Of a DNA stretch of 64,000 bases, positions 12,549 to 25,300 are shown one piece after another. The DNA lies in the NCBI RefSeq assembly GCF_003711515.1, contig NW_021167087.1:961246-1025245 (forward strand), written 5' to 3'. Source of the DNA: Sodiomyces alkalinus F11. Taxonomy: Eukaryota; Ascomycota; Sordariomycetes; Glomerellales; Plectosphaerellaceae. Under the pieces are notes generated by a model. It was not told where the DNA came from and made no database searches. It worked only from the letters and a program-made list of their open reading frames with translations. Made by a program: the position numbers and the translations under genes. How positions within the stretch are numbered: position 1 is the first letter of the stretch; the number at the start of each line of letters is the position of its first letter.

Positions 12549-12549
12549 T

Positions 12550-12940
12550 TAATATACCGGATACGGCGTTATAGGCGATATAAATAATCAGAGATATAAA
12601 GAAGTGAAGATAGTAGATTAAGCTAAGTGTAAGCTCGCAGAGCTCTACGGCAAAGGATACTAATATACCTCTACCGAATAGACTATAGTCTTTTCGGTTA
12701 CGTAATGGGCCAGATTGCTAAGAGTATAATCCGGGTGGACGCTTACAGAATCTGCACCATATAAAATACGGTGGTAGCGTTTCCCTGACGGTCCGAGATA
12801 GTTATAATTATATATAATTGCCTTAATTAATTTTGACCTATTTTGTGACGATTTTGACTACGCTTTATCTGACAACCACTGCTGCCTGCTAACTTATCTG
12901 TCTATAGAAATACTATATAGCTATATATATATGTATAGTA
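12550..12940 (-). repeat. Gypsy-A 5' LTR (391 bp, with extra segment)
   Basis: It pairs with 1639-1821. It contains 12675-12882, which the other LTR lacks. It ends tatagta directly before TSD taacc. Confidence 0.88.
12675..12882. other. 208-bp segment present in only one Gypsy-A LTR
   Basis: The sequence on each side aligns with 1639-1821, which runs straight through (ctctac joined to tgcctgct). The segment keeps many TG and CA dinucleotides (for example ttttgtgacgattttgacta), unlike the LTR around it. It is either a late insertion or a deletion in the other LTR. No clear inverted repeats or TSD were found. Confidence 0.65.
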
Positions 12941-14199
12941 TAACCCCTATATTATAATCCGCGACGGTTTAATCCTATTCTTCTACGTTAACGATATCGG
13001 ACTTATATACTATAGAGACCGTAAGACGGACGCTAATAACCTCGAGACTACCCTTAAGCGGAGTTATAGGTTATTAGGAGGTGAAGAAATCCGTTAGTTC
13101 CTGGGAATTAAGGTCCTAAGGGATAGAGCCACCCGTAGGTTATAGCTATTATAATCCTCCTACGTAGAGAAGATCGCGGTTAAGTACTACGTAGATATAC
13201 TTTACCGAAAACCACTAAAGGTCCTATTATCTACGGAGCCAGTAATACCTCGCGACGATACCCGCGTGTGAATTCCCGAGGTCCGCTAGTACTAGGGTAT
13301 AATTAGTTCTATCCTATATGCTACTATTATAGTAAGACCCGATATCGCGTTCGCCTATTTAAAGCTTTCCTAATATAACGTTAATTCCTCCTCCGACTAT
13401 CTTAAAAGGGCTTAATAAGTGCTGCTATTCCTATATTACACGAGATACTACTACCTAGAATTCGGCGGGGATAGGCTCTTCCTAATAGTAAGCGACGCGT
13501 TCTTTAGAAATAATCTAGACTGTAAGAGTTTATAAGGATATACGATAAAGCTCTTCAGGGGAACCGTTAACTAGAAGGCGGGTAAATAACCGACGGTCAC
13601 GATATTGTTAATAGAATCGGAACTACTCGCTCTTATAGAGGCCGCTAAAAAGACGTTATTCGTTAGCCGGATATTAAAGGACTTAGAGCTTTAGTTAGAC
13701 TAATAGTAACTATAGCTATACTACGATAATTAGCAGACTATTAACCTCGTTAATAAGAAGGCATAACGCCTGCGAATAAGGCTACGGCACGTCGATATTC
13801 ATAACTAGTAGGTATATTAGTTAGTATAGCAGGGCCTTTTTAAGGTTATATACGTTAACACGAAGGAGATAATCGCAGACGGTTTAACGAAGGCATTACC
13901 GGAGGCAGGGATTAAAAGACTATAGTAATAGATTAATTTAACGGATTAATAGGACTATATTAAGTAGTCTAAACGACTACATGAAGAGATTAAACGCGCT
14001 AAAGCGGCCGTAACGAAGGCCTCTAAGGGCGTAGAAGATCCGATAGATATAGATCCGATTAAGTAGATCCGGCTAATCAGGATTAAGAAACTAATTAAGA
14101 TAGATTTAAATTAAACGGTTAAATAGGGCGGATTTACATCCCTTTTACGAGGGCGTTTTCCCTTAACTATTAATTTTATAATAGAAAAGTTAAACAGCG
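12941..14199 (+). pseudogene. Ty1/Copia pol, 3' part (second half of reverse transcriptase and RNase H)
   Basis: It continues the frame broken at 1638. Positions 12,951-13,010 read R-D-G-L-I-L-F-F-Y-V-N-D-I-G-L-I-Y, the Copia active-site block with YVDD changed to YVND. Further on: D-I-A-F-A-Y-L, then Y-T-I-K-L-F-R-G-T-V-N, and near the end A-D-G-L-T-K-A-L-P, the C-terminal Copia RNase H motif. The frame ends near 14,115. Gln and Trp codons have become stops throughout. It is cut at 14199 by Gypsy-B and resumes at 39171. Confidence 0.92.
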
Positions 14200-14424
14200 T
14201 GTTAGGCCGTAACTACGGCCACAGCGCGAAGCGTGTTAAGAAGATATAAGAACTAAAGATAGATTTAAGGAGAGGTCGTAAGCTCTACGAGCTTACCTGT
14301 AAAGGTATAATAGATATACCTCGGTAGTCTCCTGACTAAGCTATCTATCTAACTAAGCTAGAAATAAACTATAGCACTCCGTGCCGTCTCCACGTACTGA
14401 CAGGCTAGTATATATAGCGTAGTA
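14200..14424 (-). repeat. Gypsy-B 3' LTR (225 bp)
   Basis: Starts tgttaggccgtaac and ends gcgtagta. It is the same length as 38946-39170, and the differences are mostly C/T or G/A. Confidence 0.9.
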
Positions 14425-14439
14425 AATACCCTCCCCCGT
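14425..14439 (-). other. Gypsy-B polypurine tract
   Basis: The minus strand reads acgggggagggtatt directly next to the 3' LTR, nearly the same as in Gypsy-A. Confidence 0.65.
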
Positions 14440-15279
14440 AAAACAATCGTCCCGATTATATATATCGCGACTATCTGTCAGAAAAGACTTAGTGATAAGT
14501 AAACCTATAATAAGCTAAAGTGTAATAACGGATAAAAGAGAAAATAAGAGTTATAAAGTCGGAAATAAAACGGGATCGTATCCGCTTAGTTTAAGAAAAC
14601 TAACAGATTATAGTATAGCCTCCTTAGTCTAAGTCGTTAATCTAATCCGGTATAGTCTGTATATTTATAGTCTATACCTTATTCTACGTGATAGTTACCT
14701 GACCGGGGTTATCTGTATTAGTCTATTTCTGGGCAGTATTAGTCGGCGTCTAAGGTTATTATATTATTAGTGCGGATAATAAGGTAGCAGTTAACTGTAG
14801 GTTAAGGTGCTAGAGGATCTTATTAATATCCTATTTAAGCGATATAATCTAGTGGTCTATGATTGCTTCATTATATACTAGGGTCTTAATATCGTTGATT
14901 ACGATCTGTATATCTTCCTCTATACCTTGGAATTTATCTATTATTATCTATATATACTCGCCTAGGGTTTTTATCGAGCTTATGATATTTTTACTAAAAT
15001 TTGCAAAGTCATTTACTATCATAGCTTCCTAGTTATCGAGCCTCTTATCCAGGCAGTTAAGTCTCTTATCGGTCTTCTGCTCGAGTATCTATATACTTAC
15101 CGGCGACGCCTATAGCTGTATAATAGGAGCAGTCTAGGTCGTTTTCTATTTCTTATCGGGCTTTATATTCGTAAACTCGGTGATATCGCTTAAGGACGCG
15201 AGGCGTTTACGGTGCTTATTAGCGATACCGCCCTGCTTCTAGTTTATAATATCCCGCACGATATTATTCCTATTTAGAG

Positions 15280-16020
15280 TATTTAGCTAATATAGCCCGA
15301 TAATACCATTATCTCTTAGAGTTAGGGCGATAACGTAGTGTTTAATATACTTATCCTTTACCGCTATCTTTACTCTTAGTCTATCTATCAGGTCTCTATA
15401 GTCGAAAATTATAGAAGATAGAAGATTATCGACTCTAGTCTTTAAATACCAGTCCACCTTTCCGGCAGATCCGGCCACCGCGTATAACTAATCTATAAAT
15501 ATTTACCGGATAGTAGCTTTATTCTAGCGATTAGTATTAACCGGAAACGTTATAGCCTATATACCGGATAGTCCGGCCACCACGGGGGTATTAAAGTATT
15601 TAGTCCCCGCTATAGTTTTACTTATTAGGGTAGGAAATAAAGGTGTCTACAGGACCGCTATGATATTCGAGATATTAGGTATCGGATACTATACTTATTT
15701 TCCTTATACGGTGACTATCTACGGCTATATCTGCTTTTACTACGGTTCCTATTAAGCGATTACCGACGTCCTAATGCCCGCGATAGCGGTTAGGTTAGTC
15801 TCTAGCGTCGTTTACGACTAAGGTATATTCGTTATTATAATGCCCTTAGTTAGTGCGAAATTATCATCTCCGTATATTAGTTTTACGGGATTATTTATAG
15901 TATAGCCCTCTATATCTATCCTCCACTTCCCATCTAGGTCTAACTCCTTCTTCTTCTAGTCCATCGTGTAATATAAGGGATCCTCCTAGTATCTAAACTT
16001 CGCAGTTTTCGCTAATGCCC
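15280..16020 (-). pseudogene. Gypsy-B extra ORF 3' of the chromodomain, unknown function
   Basis: Minus-strand counterpart of the Gypsy-A ORF at 2250-3330. Around 15,840-15,960 it reads D-G-K-W-R-I-D-I-E-G-Y-T-I-N-N, then L-I-Y-G-D-D-N-F-A-L-T-K-G-I. At 15,300-15,460 it reads T-R-V-D-N-L-L-S-S-I-I-F-D-Y-R-D-L-I-D-R-L. The next stretch, to about 16,140, is charged and may be the N-terminal part (R-I-K-N-G-N-F-L-L-E-E-E-N). Gypsy-C separates it from the chromodomain by 14.3 kb. Family not recognised. Confidence 0.55.
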
Positions 16021-16409
16021 TATCGTATATATCTAAACTATTCTCCTCCTCTAGTAAGAAGTTACCGTTCTTTATACGCCTAATAATCGCTATCTATTCC
16101 TTATCCTACTCCTTCATCTTCTGAGCCGTTCCCTCTATCTATATATAATATACTATTACCTATACCTCCCGTACCTAAGGACTAGCCTATACCTTTTTAA
16201 TATCTCGGTCTAAATTTCCTAGTTTTACTAGGTCATCTCCCTTAATTACTATCTAAGCTAGGCAGTATATAGCTATAGCCTTCCGTTCCTATACTAAACT
16301 ACACTATTCCGCGGACAGGAATAGCGATAAATCGTGATACTACTCGTAAGTTCGGAAGTTCTTAGGTAAGTATCTAGCGATATCGCGATACGTCTTAATA
16401 TACTACTAT

Positions 16410-16766
16410 TATAACTGGATGAAGACGTAGTGGCACTAGATCGTTAAGACAAAGATTAGACAAAGAGGTCAGTCCAGTAAAACCACGATGCATAACCAAA
16501 ACATAACCAACACCGCTACAACCTTCAGCGAAGAAGTACATCGGTAGTCACTATTCTAATCAGGGCAACGTAAGTTAAACTGGAAAGATACCTTAAACGT
16601 ACAATAAGCAATTATAAAAAAGGATAATAATTATCTCTAGGTCCCTTAATAGGGATATCCGGCGCCTATCCTTAATATATATATAGGAGGTGGACCCCAT
16701 AGCCTTAAAAAGGGGGTCACGTGACCACCTGCTAAACCAGTCTAAAGCCGTATCTACGCGGTTATA
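16410..16766 (-). repeat. Gypsy-C 3' LTR (357 bp)
   Basis: Pairs with 30379-30735 at equal length. It contains the 12-bp palindrome ggtcacgtgacc at 16715-16726. It keeps many CA dinucleotides on the + strand (about 16440-16560) while TG is mostly lost. Confidence 0.9.
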
Positions 16767-16999
16767 ATACGGCCCTAGTTATCTTATTTACGCCCTCGTA
16801 ACGTAGATAACTCCTAAAACTAAGCAGATATAAGCAAATAAACTAAGTAAAGAGCTATCGTATACTCTTATTCCTCTAATCACCCCGTCCTCCACGTATA
16901 CTAAGTTAGGGATCCTCTTAGTTCTAGTTCCTCCGTATATACCATTCCCTCGCTATCTTTATCGGCTATATCCTTAAAACGTCCCTTATCTAATCCTCT

Positions 17000-18900
17000 A
17001 TATATACCTCTACTTATGCTTTTACAAAGTCCTTCCCCTAACTATATAGTCCGGCTTATTAGCCTTTTTAGCCTCCTGATTAGCGGTCGCTTTATCTGCC
17101 TCCCACTTAATAGCGGTATTATAACGATGTTAGCCTCCTTACTCCACTACTCGCGATAGCGGAAGATACTCACTACTATTAGTAGCGGTATCCTGTAAAG
17201 CGGCTCTATAGGGGTTATTAAACGACTAGACCTAATCCTCCTAGCTATAGTTACTCGGTCTAAACGGCACGTTCCTTATTTCGATTAGCCTATAGAATAG
17301 CAGGCTACGGGATATTTCTAGACCGCGGTCCTAGTATGCTTAGTCCTTCTCCCACTTACTCTATATATCTATCCTCGTAGAAAACTTAACGAGGTCTTCT
17401 CCCTTATACGTGTAGTAACTAGTAGCTAAGCTAATCTTAATTAGGGCGGGCTACGGCTACTATATCTACTTCTTAGGCTTAGTCACCTTCTAATTAGGGG
17501 AACCCTTAAAGATATAAACCTTAGGGGCTTTAGGCGAGGCTATAGGTATAGGCTTAATAGTCGAGGGAGTACCCTCGCCGACCTCCTTAGCCTTAGGGGT
17601 GGTGAGCTCGAGATTACCTAGTTCCGGGAATACTTCCCTATTATCCTCGCTAAGTGCTAGTCCTTTAGTTACCCCTTAATCAGGGGAAAAGGACTTCGGC
17701 TTAGTAGGCAGGGGCGTTTTAGGAGCCTTTGGAGTCTTCGGACCCTTAGGCGAGTTAATAGGCTTCCACTTCTTATTAATAGGCGTGAAACCAGTTATCT
17801 TAAATAGATTATAGGAGGGAGTAGTAATGGGAGCGGTGGTAGGAGCGGGGTTAGGAGATAGGGTAGACTACTCGGAAGCCAGTTTAAGCTCAGGTTAGTA
17901 GCTAAAACCGAAGAGTTCGCCTATATAACTTAACCAGCTATATCTAATATACCTAGTATAGCTAGTTACGTCGTTAACGTAATAGCGGCTATCTTATAGC
18001 CGGTATAGCCGGGATAAGACAGGGAATAAATGCCCCTCCTAAATAATGTAACGAATCTATTCACTAACGAATGGGCTATACGAATACTCGTCCTCCTATT
18101 AAGGGCCTAGAACGATATAAAACTTCCTAACTAGGCTATCTATAGCCTTCTCAAGGGCTTTAATATACTATAGCTAACTTATAGCTCCTCGGAAGCTCTT
18201 TAATAAACGCTTCTTAGCTCCTCCGTCGTGCTATATACTATCGTATACATATATAACCCACGTCTCCTAATCTAAGATTAGGCTAACGAAGTGGTTACCT
18301 CTAATATAGCATATAAAAGGAATCAGCCAGGACGTTACGATCTTAAAAAGATTTCTCTCGCTTACATCTAGATAGTTAAATATCTTCTTCTTAGCGTTAT
18401 AGCCCCACGAGTTAATATTATTAATCCAGGCCTTAGGCCTAGCATCCCCGATCTATCTAGTAATCATTACCCTAATTAGGTCTTCCATAGTAGACTTTTC
18501 TAACCACTTACTCTTAAAGAGGTCACTATACACTCTTTACGTAGCTAGTAAGGCTATACGGGCGGCTATAATACTATCTCCACGAATCTTCACCAGGGGG
18601 GTTAACGGGGTTATATTATCTATAACTTCTCCGTCTATATACTCTCCCTCTATAGATCCTAGGAGCTATTAAATTACTTACTAGTCCTCTATACTGCCTA
18701 CCGTAAACCTAAAAAAAAGGGAGTCGTTATCGGATACATCGAATAGACGGTAAGGGAGACCTATTAAGGGGAAAGCCTATCTACTCTTCTTAAGGACGTA
18801 TTCTATGCGACCTCTAGTACGAGAATTAATGACGACGCACGCCTTAGGGTAAATATAGCGCTTAAGTAAGTTCCCCACAGGGGCTATAGCCTAATAGTTA
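17000..18900 (-). pseudogene. Gypsy-C accessory ORF with Ulp1-like protease features
   Basis: Reading the minus strand through its stops, 18,240-18,560 gives a continuous protein-like text: S-K-W-L-E-K-S-T-M-E-D-L, W-I-N-N-I-N-S-W-G-Y, then G-N-H-F-V-S-L-I-L-D followed by V-I-Y-V-Y-D-S-I. The spacing of H-x-V-x-L and Y-D-S is what C48 (Ulp1/SENP) cysteine proteases show around their catalytic His and Asp. A convincing catalytic Cys block was not found, so the call is tentative. The C-terminal part (17,500-17,800) is Pro/Lys-rich. It lies downstream of integrase in the same sense, where Ty3/Gypsy elements normally have nothing. Confidence 0.4.
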
Positions 18901-19949
18901 GTTATAGCGGTAATAACGTATATAACAAGAGGGGAAAAAGGGGTGCTAAGGGGAAACGAGAGCCACTATAAGTATAAACTACGACTGGTTAGCCTGATTA
19001 GATCCAGGGGCGTTAAAGGGAGTTAAAAAGAAAAAGAAAAAGTCGTTACTTACGAAATAGAGGTTAGTGGTTACGGGTGATATCCGAGGGTAAAGGCTAG
19101 TTAAAAACTGAAGAGTGGAAGAGAGAGGAAACGAGATCCTTAGACCTCGAGGTCGAGGCTCGAGGTCGAGGGATATTTATCCTCCTCCAATAAGCTCGAA
19201 AATGCCTTCTTCTATAATAACCTTCTCTTCGAGGGTTCCTTTATAGCAGGCGTTACTACTTAGCTACTACCTATAAAGGAGTCTTTTCGGTTAGTCAAAG
19301 GAGGCGTGCCTTAGTCACTACGATAGTGGCTTCTTTAACCCGATAGGAAGGTTCCTAATTAGGAAAAAGACGTTAAAATCCGGGGTCTGATTAGTCGAAA
19401 AGATTAGATAAAATGGCTCCTGCGTTATTTAGTTATAGGTATAGCCGTGATTTAGGAATAAGAGATCTAAAAGGGGAAATAGTGAATCACCCCTCTCTTA
19501 GGCCGTAGCATATAAAGACCCCTTTATAACTACTTTAACTAAATAGCCGTCTTTATAATTTATAGCAGTAACGAGGCTTATAGCCTCCCTTAATCACTCC
19601 ATCCCTCGAGTATAAAGGGCGAGCTTTCTAGTAGTATCCCTCCTCTTCTTCTTCTTTTTCCCACCGTAATATCGAGGTAAATACGAACCTAACCGCTATT
19701 TACACTTATAATAACTAATAACAGTAATAATAGCGACTAAACGGCTAATTAGTATACTCGACGAGACCGAGTCTCACGAAAGGAAGAAGGCCGTTACTCG
19801 TTAATAGTCTATTAAACTAACGCCGTAGTTCTGGCCCGCGGCTCGTTTACCCCTTAGGGCCCGTAAGGAATACTCCTTCGGAGTAACCCCCGTGGATATA
19901 GTGGTGAGTTTTTATCGATTCTATATACAGGTTACCCTAATCAGGCTAT

Positions 19950-20760
19950 ATAAAGACTAATAAACCTATAGGTGAACTCCTATCTTAGCTAGTATAAAGT
20001 GGCTAGTAAGGACGGCTTATCGTACGTTAAGTTAGACTTCCTATAGTCGTTAATTCCTAGTAAAAGTAAGGCGGCTATTACTAAGCGAGTCTAGGATACT
20101 CTTCTTAACCTTAGGGACGTCGAGGTCGGCTTATTTATAAAGATAAAGGCTAGTAACGGGTCCTCTCTCTTCCGTCGTTGAATCTTCGTGGCGAAGGATA
20201 TAGCTAGCCCTTAGAGAGAATATCTTATAAAGATTATCTTAAGGCCTTATACTACTAGGGCGCTTTTAATCCAGGTATACGGCACCGTTAATAAGGTCCC
20301 TTACTAGTGCTGCGAGGAACGTTAGATAGCTATAACTAATCGGGTTAATAATAAGATTTTATACTCCTTTTTCGAGTGCGTATCGATCCAGGGGAGTAAG
20401 GAGTTCCCGGACTATACTAACTATTAATTTCACGAGTCCGCTTATATATATCGTGACGATACCCTTCGAAGATAGTTTTAATAAGGTAATTAAGAGGTCT
20501 CCTGGCCAGACGATAAGTATCCGGGCGTTAGTCACCCTAACCCGTCCCCTAAGCAGAGTATAGTGCTGCCTTAGTCGATTTATAATAACCGTTATCGGCC
20601 TTTATAGTCCCCTTGGCGTGGCGTTTATATTATTAATATAAAGGCTGTTTATTAATAGGTAGCTCGCTAGTAACGCGATACTTCGGGAGGTCGAGATCTC
20701 CTAGCTCGAGATAGTATTCCGGCTATAGTTCTAGCTCTAATATATCGGTATTAGACTAAA
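19950..20760 (+). pseudogene. Gypsy-C antisense ORF remnant
   Basis: On the + strand, opposite to pol, one frame is well preserved: K-D-G-L-S-Y-V-K-L-D-F-L, R-D-V-E-V-G-L-F-I-K-I-K-A, then P-Y-stop-C-C-E-E-R, F-F-E-C-V-S-I, and F-H-E-S-A-Y-I-Y-R-D-D. The few stops are TAG/TAA at Gln-type sites. The Cys pattern may be a small metal-binding motif. The frame is convergent with the Ulp1-like ORF. It may belong to Gypsy-C or to an older insertion inside it. Not recognised. Confidence 0.45.
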
Positions 20761-22349
20761 CTAGATAGCCACTACTAAAGGGTTAAGGATAGTGCTTAGT
20801 ATTAGAAGGGGGAGACTATTAAATATTATCTAATCTCTTTTCCCGTAAGGGCTTATATCTAGCGTAGGGAAATCGAGGTATATATCCCCGAGTATAAGGA
20901 CTATAAAGAAGGACCGGTTCAGAAGTGAAGAAGGGGGGGGAAATAGGTGTCTTTCGCGGTGATGAGGGGAATATGTGTAGAGTTATAGCTAATAGGGCAG
21001 CTAAGGCCGAGAAATAGGAAGGGATCGGGTAGTGGATAGTGAATTATAATGACGTAAGCTTCCGAGTCTAAACCTCTAGCGTAGTTAGGGGTAAGAAAGA
21101 GCCGTTACGTGAGAAAGCAGGGTAGAGTAGTAAGATTAGGGGAAAACGGGTATAAAAAGGAGGTCTTCTTCGTGGCTTATCTTCTCCTCTTTTTCTTCTC
21201 TTTATAATAATCCGTTTTCTACTCTATACGAGTGGACTCCACGGGCCTATCTACCGATAAAGCCCTTATAAGAAGAATAAGATTTATAGGCAGCGGCTAG
21301 TAGTCGCTTAATTAGGCTAACGGAATTAGGGAATTCCCGGATTTTCCGGTTTTTATTATTATTACCGCCGTCGTCGTCGTGATATTACGTTTTTCTTTAT
21401 CAGGGGTTTTTCTAGCGGGGCTCTTAACGCCGTTAACTTAGTGTCTTAAACTTACTCTTCTAGTAATAGATATAGTATTAGTCTTTTCTTTCCGGACGAG
21501 GAACTTACGTATAGTAGACTTAAGGGTAGTATATATAGGTATAGTTAGGGGAATAGGGGTATAATATTAGTTATAGGGGGAGCGATTAGTAATAAAGATC
21601 GGGAAAAGGGGCTTTGGGCAGTGGGAAGGGGGTGGCTCTTATACTTCTAAAATCGGCCTTTAAGATTAACGTAATAACTTAATAAGTTACTAGTACTAGG
21701 GTTAGTAAAGGAGGGATTTACGGTTTACGGCTTATAGCCTCTAACGGTATTTCTCTCGATTATATTATACCCTTAGTAACCGTCCCTATACTAGTTATTC
21801 CCGACTATAACTCCCTTCTGCAGAATAGGCAGCTTATATTAAACCAGGTATAATTTAGCTTAAGTCTAATAAATTATACGGTGATTAGGGGAATAGGAGT
21901 AAAGAATTCAAGATTATAATAAAAGAAACCTATACTTATTATAGAAAAGAGAGTATATGGTGGTATATCTCTATAACGTCCACGTAGTTAAGCTCACTTA
22001 TAAATATAATAAATAATAAATATAGGGAAAAGTCTTCTAATCGGGGAAATAAGTCTAGACAGGTTTATAGTGCCTTTAATTAGGGCAATAAAGGTAAAAG
22101 TTTTTTAAAAAAACACGGACTAGGGTAGTAGTTAGGAAGATTATTTTTATATTTACGCCCTTTATACTAGCGTATATCGCGACTCTGGGTGGATAAAAGA
22201 CTTAGCTTTATTTACCCTCGGCCCTAAGACTACACGCTAGCCTCCTAACGAGTATAGGCTTTAAAAATAAAGGAAATCAGGGAAAATAATAATTAGGAAT
22301 AAAATATAGCTTACTAGTATAATCCTCGTACTTACTCGGGTTAAAATCT

Positions 22350-25300
22350 AGGCGCTATAGAATCTACACCTCGACGGTACTAGACTCCCTTACCTTTTTT
22401 AACTCTTCTTCTAGCTTCTTATAATACTCCCCTAATAACTCTCTTAGTCTCTCGGAGCGGCGTAAAATATCGTTAATAGCGTGATCAGGGGAACTAACGT
22501 TATCCTCGGCCCTAGTATCTTCCTTAGGGTCCTAGTTAGGTAAAAGGGGTGCTTCGGTGACTTCTTCGGTAATAGACGCTCCTCGGGCAGGGTACGTAAT
22601 CTTAAGCTCTTCGCTATAGTCTCGTTTAAGCATAGTCTAGTCCTTAGGCTCCTAATACCTATCGTCGTTTATAATAAACTTCTTTAGGCGGTTAGCGGTA
22701 AAAGTGATCTCTTTTAGTTCTTCCCCAGTAAGAGTCTTAAGGATAAAGGAATTATTATCGTGATTAGCCTTCCGGATACGATATAGGCCATTCTAGTAGT
22801 AGTCGAGCTTAGCCTTACGGCTTATATCGATAGCTTTCTTAGTATCGTGAACTAGCATAAGATCCTTAATTTATAGCCTTTACTTACGAAGTACCCGGGT
22901 ATAGCTAGCGTTAATATAGGCTATCCGTCGCCCTCGTTATTTAGTAATTATAGTAATAGTAGTATATTGGTCGGCATTAAGCTAGGTAAAAGCCCTTAAC
23001 CAAAGTATTTTCTTATCCTTAGGGGTTTTAACGCGGCCTTAGTCTAATACTCTCTAGGTTAGGCAGGTTGTCTTAATCGGGGTAATAGCCTTATAGCTAT
23101 ATAGAAGGAAGAAGGGGGTACGGCTAGTAGAAGCTCTCACCGTTATACGGTTAGCGAAAAGGACTCTCGGGAGGATCTCGTAAAGGGCTCTAGGGTAAAG
23201 CTTCGACTAGATAGATAGAGTATAGGTAATAGCCTTATATCCGACTTCGTTAAGGCTATTAGCGCGGGGGTAATAGGCTAAGGCGAGCTTTCGAGTAGTT
23301 CTATAGCGACGGTTTAGCTCGATTATATAACCCTTATTCTCTAAACCTCTATCTATAAGGAGGATTATATAGAGCCTATACCTATAGAATATATCTTCCT
23401 ACAGGAATAAGGTAATAGCCTTAGACGTGTTTTTCTTTAGTAGTCGGGCCTTAACCTAACCTATAAATATATAGCGGGCCTCTGTAAGATACTATCCTTA
23501 GAGATATTAAACGTCTAGGCAGACCTAGGTAAAAGGGAGGGCGGCCTCGGGCAGGCGTATTACGATTAGGGGGTCCTCCTAGGAACGGCTATAGCGGGCC
23601 TAGTATTTAGAATAGGACTCGATAGACCTCTAAACGCTCTTATAGATACTATCCTAGAAGTAGTTAGCGGCGAGGCGATAATAGGTGCCTTATCTTCCTC
23701 GGTGTCCGGATTCGTCGTGGGCTCTCTTAATCAGGTTAACCTAGGTATCCTTATCGTTAATCTAGCGTTTAGGGGTTAAATCGGCTTTAGTTACTCGGGT
23801 CTATAATAGTCCGTCCTTAAGGAATACACGGGTGGCTCTATCTTTAACTCTACGGGCTTCCTTAGGATCTATTCCCCTAGGCACGCGAAAGGTCGTTAAG
23901 AAGGTGGCTATTTATCGGGAAAACTAACTCCAGGTAAAGTCCTTATCAAGGATATCGTCGGCTAGGGCAGGGTCGTTAAACTGCTTCTCGGCTTCCGTAA
24001 GGAAGATTCTATCGTCCACGAAGTCGTTTAAATCTCCTTTAGTATTATTATTAGTCTAATTAAAGGGTATTCCGGGTATCCGGGAGAGTCTATCGGCTAT
24101 AGTATTCTTAGATCCTTTAATATACTTAACGTCGAAGTCGAAGAGTCGGATCCAGGCGAGCCATCGGGTAATTAGGGTACTAGGGAGGTTAGTAGCAGAT
24201 TCTTTTAACTAGGGCAGAAGGGCTTAGGTATCGGTCTTAAGGATAAAGTAAACCCTATAAAGGTAGTTACGTAGGCGCCGAAGGGTCTTTAGGACTCCTC
24301 TTAGCTCTAGCTTACTAGTTGTATAGACCCTCTCCGCAGGAGACTAGCGTCCGCTTTCGTACTATACTACGGCTCTCTTATCCTTAACGTACTATCCGAG
24401 GATTCTACCCTATCTATCTATACTAGCGTCGACGATAACGTAGATAACTCCTACACCTTCGCCGTACTAAATAGTGATCAGGATAGGGGCAGTGGTAAGG
24501 GCTTTCTTAAGGGCGTCTATAGCGTGTTATTAAGGCTCCTCCCATCTAAAGGTAGTATTCTTCCGTAGTAGGTCGGTCAAGGGTCTAGCGATAATAATAA
24601 ACTTATAAATCCAGACTCGGTAAAAAGTAGCGAGACCGAGGAATAAATAAACATTAGAAACTATACTATACCTTTCCTACTCTTAGACCTTCGCGATCTT
24701 AGCCTACTTAGGGGAATAACTATTAGTGCTATAAATATAGCCCACGATAGTGGCTACTTTCTAATACTACTAGCTTTTAATACCTACGATAATGCCTCTA
24801 GCTAGCTCCACGTTAAGAAGCACTTTATCGATATTAGCGATATACTCGGCTATAAAACGGCGAATTCCTAGTCTAATTAGGGTATCCTCGTAGGTAGTTA
24901 TCGGTTCATTTACTATAATATCGTTAATAAAGGGTCTATAGCACTAAGGGATAAGGTCGTAAAGAATATGGGTTATAATACGTATAAACTAGACCACTAA
25001 ATTAGTAGCCCCCTAAGGAAGGGTATATATCCTAAAGAGTCTAACGATAGTCGTAAAGGTAGTTAGATCTCGAGACTCCTCATTAAGAGTGACCTAATTA
25101 TAGCCGGAAAAAAGGTCTAAGAGGGATATAAGCTTATATATAGTGAAATCCTCGGAGAACTCGTCGGCCCTAGGCGGTATAAAGGTATCTTAAAGGGTTA
25201 CTACGTTAATCTTAGTAGCCGAGTTAATAAGCCGTATATTACCGTCCTTCTTCTTAACTAGGAACCAGGGGTTATGATAGGCTACGTGGCTCTCCTCGAT

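Larger units (their letters stand above)
1639..12940 (-). mobile_element. Gypsy-A: chromodomain Ty3/Gypsy retrotransposon inserted in the Copia reverse transcriptase
   Basis: Bounded by two LTRs (1639-1821 and 12550-12940) and a perfect 5-bp TSD, taacc, at 1634-1638 and 12941-12945. Orientation is minus: the primer site lies left of the right LTR, the purine tract lies right of the left LTR, and all pol motifs read on the minus strand. From right to left: 5' LTR, a possible antisense ORF, gag, a solo-LTR insertion, pol (reverse transcriptase, RNase H, integrase, chromodomain), an extra sense ORF, and 3' LTR. After removing the solo LTR with one TSD copy and the 208-bp LTR insert, the element is about 10.6 kb, long for Ty3/Gypsy. 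Heavily RIPed throughout. Confidence 0.9.

Noticed and set aside
12675..12882. Called as a MITE
   Set aside because: No terminal inverted repeats or clear target duplication could be found, so it is left as an unclassified segment.
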